A stretch of 64,000 bases of DNA, taken from the NCBI RefSeq assembly GCF_002157685.2, contig NZ_AP026738.1, positions 3,534,001 through 3,598,000 on the forward strand, written 5' to 3'. Position numbers and translations under genes: made by a program. The stretch comes from Comamonas thiooxydans (GTDB taxonomy: Bacteria > Pseudomonadota > Gammaproteobacteria > Burkholderiales > Burkholderiaceae_C). Positions 62,890-64,000 of the stretch are shown piece after piece. Numbering within the stretch: position 1 is the stretch's first letter; each line of letters begins with the position of its first letter. The notes below the pieces were generated by a model. The model did not search any database, was not told the DNA's origin, and saw only the letters and a program-made list of their open reading frames with translations.

Positions 62890-64000
<1,111 letters not shown>

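Overview
The window reads as chromosome of a betaproteobacterium of the Comamonadaceae, most likely Comamonas or a close relative. The basis is the GC-rich coding background, two Bug/TctC-type solute receptors, a gentisate ring-cleavage cluster, many LysR/MarR/MocR regulators, and a family of short intergenic repeats that I recall from this family. The genus is inference; no rRNA is present. About 47 protein genes (two cut by the window edges), one tRNA-Gln, several terminators and a few candidate operators can be supported.

Positions 1-21779 (minus strand, read right to left) are an ABC-transporter-dependent capsule locus: kpsM, kpsT, kpsE, kpsD, two large coiled-coil proteins, a GT4 glycosyltransferase, wecB and wecC (making UDP-ManNAcA), a CgeB-type glycosyltransferase, a double-domain glycosyltransferase, a heparinase II/III-type lyase, a second CgeB-type glycosyltransferase, and kpsC running off the left edge. 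Conserved export genes (GC-rich) flank an AT-rich serotype-specific core. The most unusual feature is the coiled-coil pair between kpsD and the glycosyltransferases. One joins a methyltransferase-like head to ten 42-residue repeats encoded by a 126-bp DNA repeat with a near-identical 252-bp higher-order unit. It may be a WbdD-like chain-length ruler whose length can change by repeat slippage.

Positions 22330-31155 hold selD, an Lrp regulator, tRNA-Gln, a YbjQ-family gene, LysR and MarR regulators, and the gentisate operon (gentisate dioxygenase, fumarylpyruvate hydrolase, maleylpyruvate isomerase, Bug receptor).

Positions 31445-42295 hold valine catabolism genes (mmsA, an acyl-CoA dehydrogenase, mmsB) interleaved with two LprI-type proteins, a TfoX-like protein, a DUF488 protein and a cupin. 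A probable lysine route follows (saccharopine-dehydrogenase-family enzyme plus an ALDH7 aminoadipate-semialdehyde dehydrogenase), then a LysR gene.

Positions 42296-47112 hold a repeat-rich intergenic interval and a minus-strand operon (Bug receptor, CaiB/BaiF CoA-transferase, cupin, acyl-CoA dehydrogenase) for an unidentified carboxylic acid, headed by a perfect palindrome. A decayed copy of the ALDH7 3' end lies just upstream.

Positions 47522-64000 are mixed housekeeping: a cupin paralogue, a lipoprotein, a divergent MocR/LysE pair with tandem operator-like repeats, a GNAT acetyltransferase, mnmH (selenouridine tRNA, functionally tied to selD), an AGCS symporter, a retropepsin-like protease, a DsbA-family protein, a PQQ-dependent membrane dehydrogenase, NADP-isocitrate dehydrogenase (icd), small secreted and unknown proteins, and a monomeric isocitrate dehydrogenase cut by the right edge.
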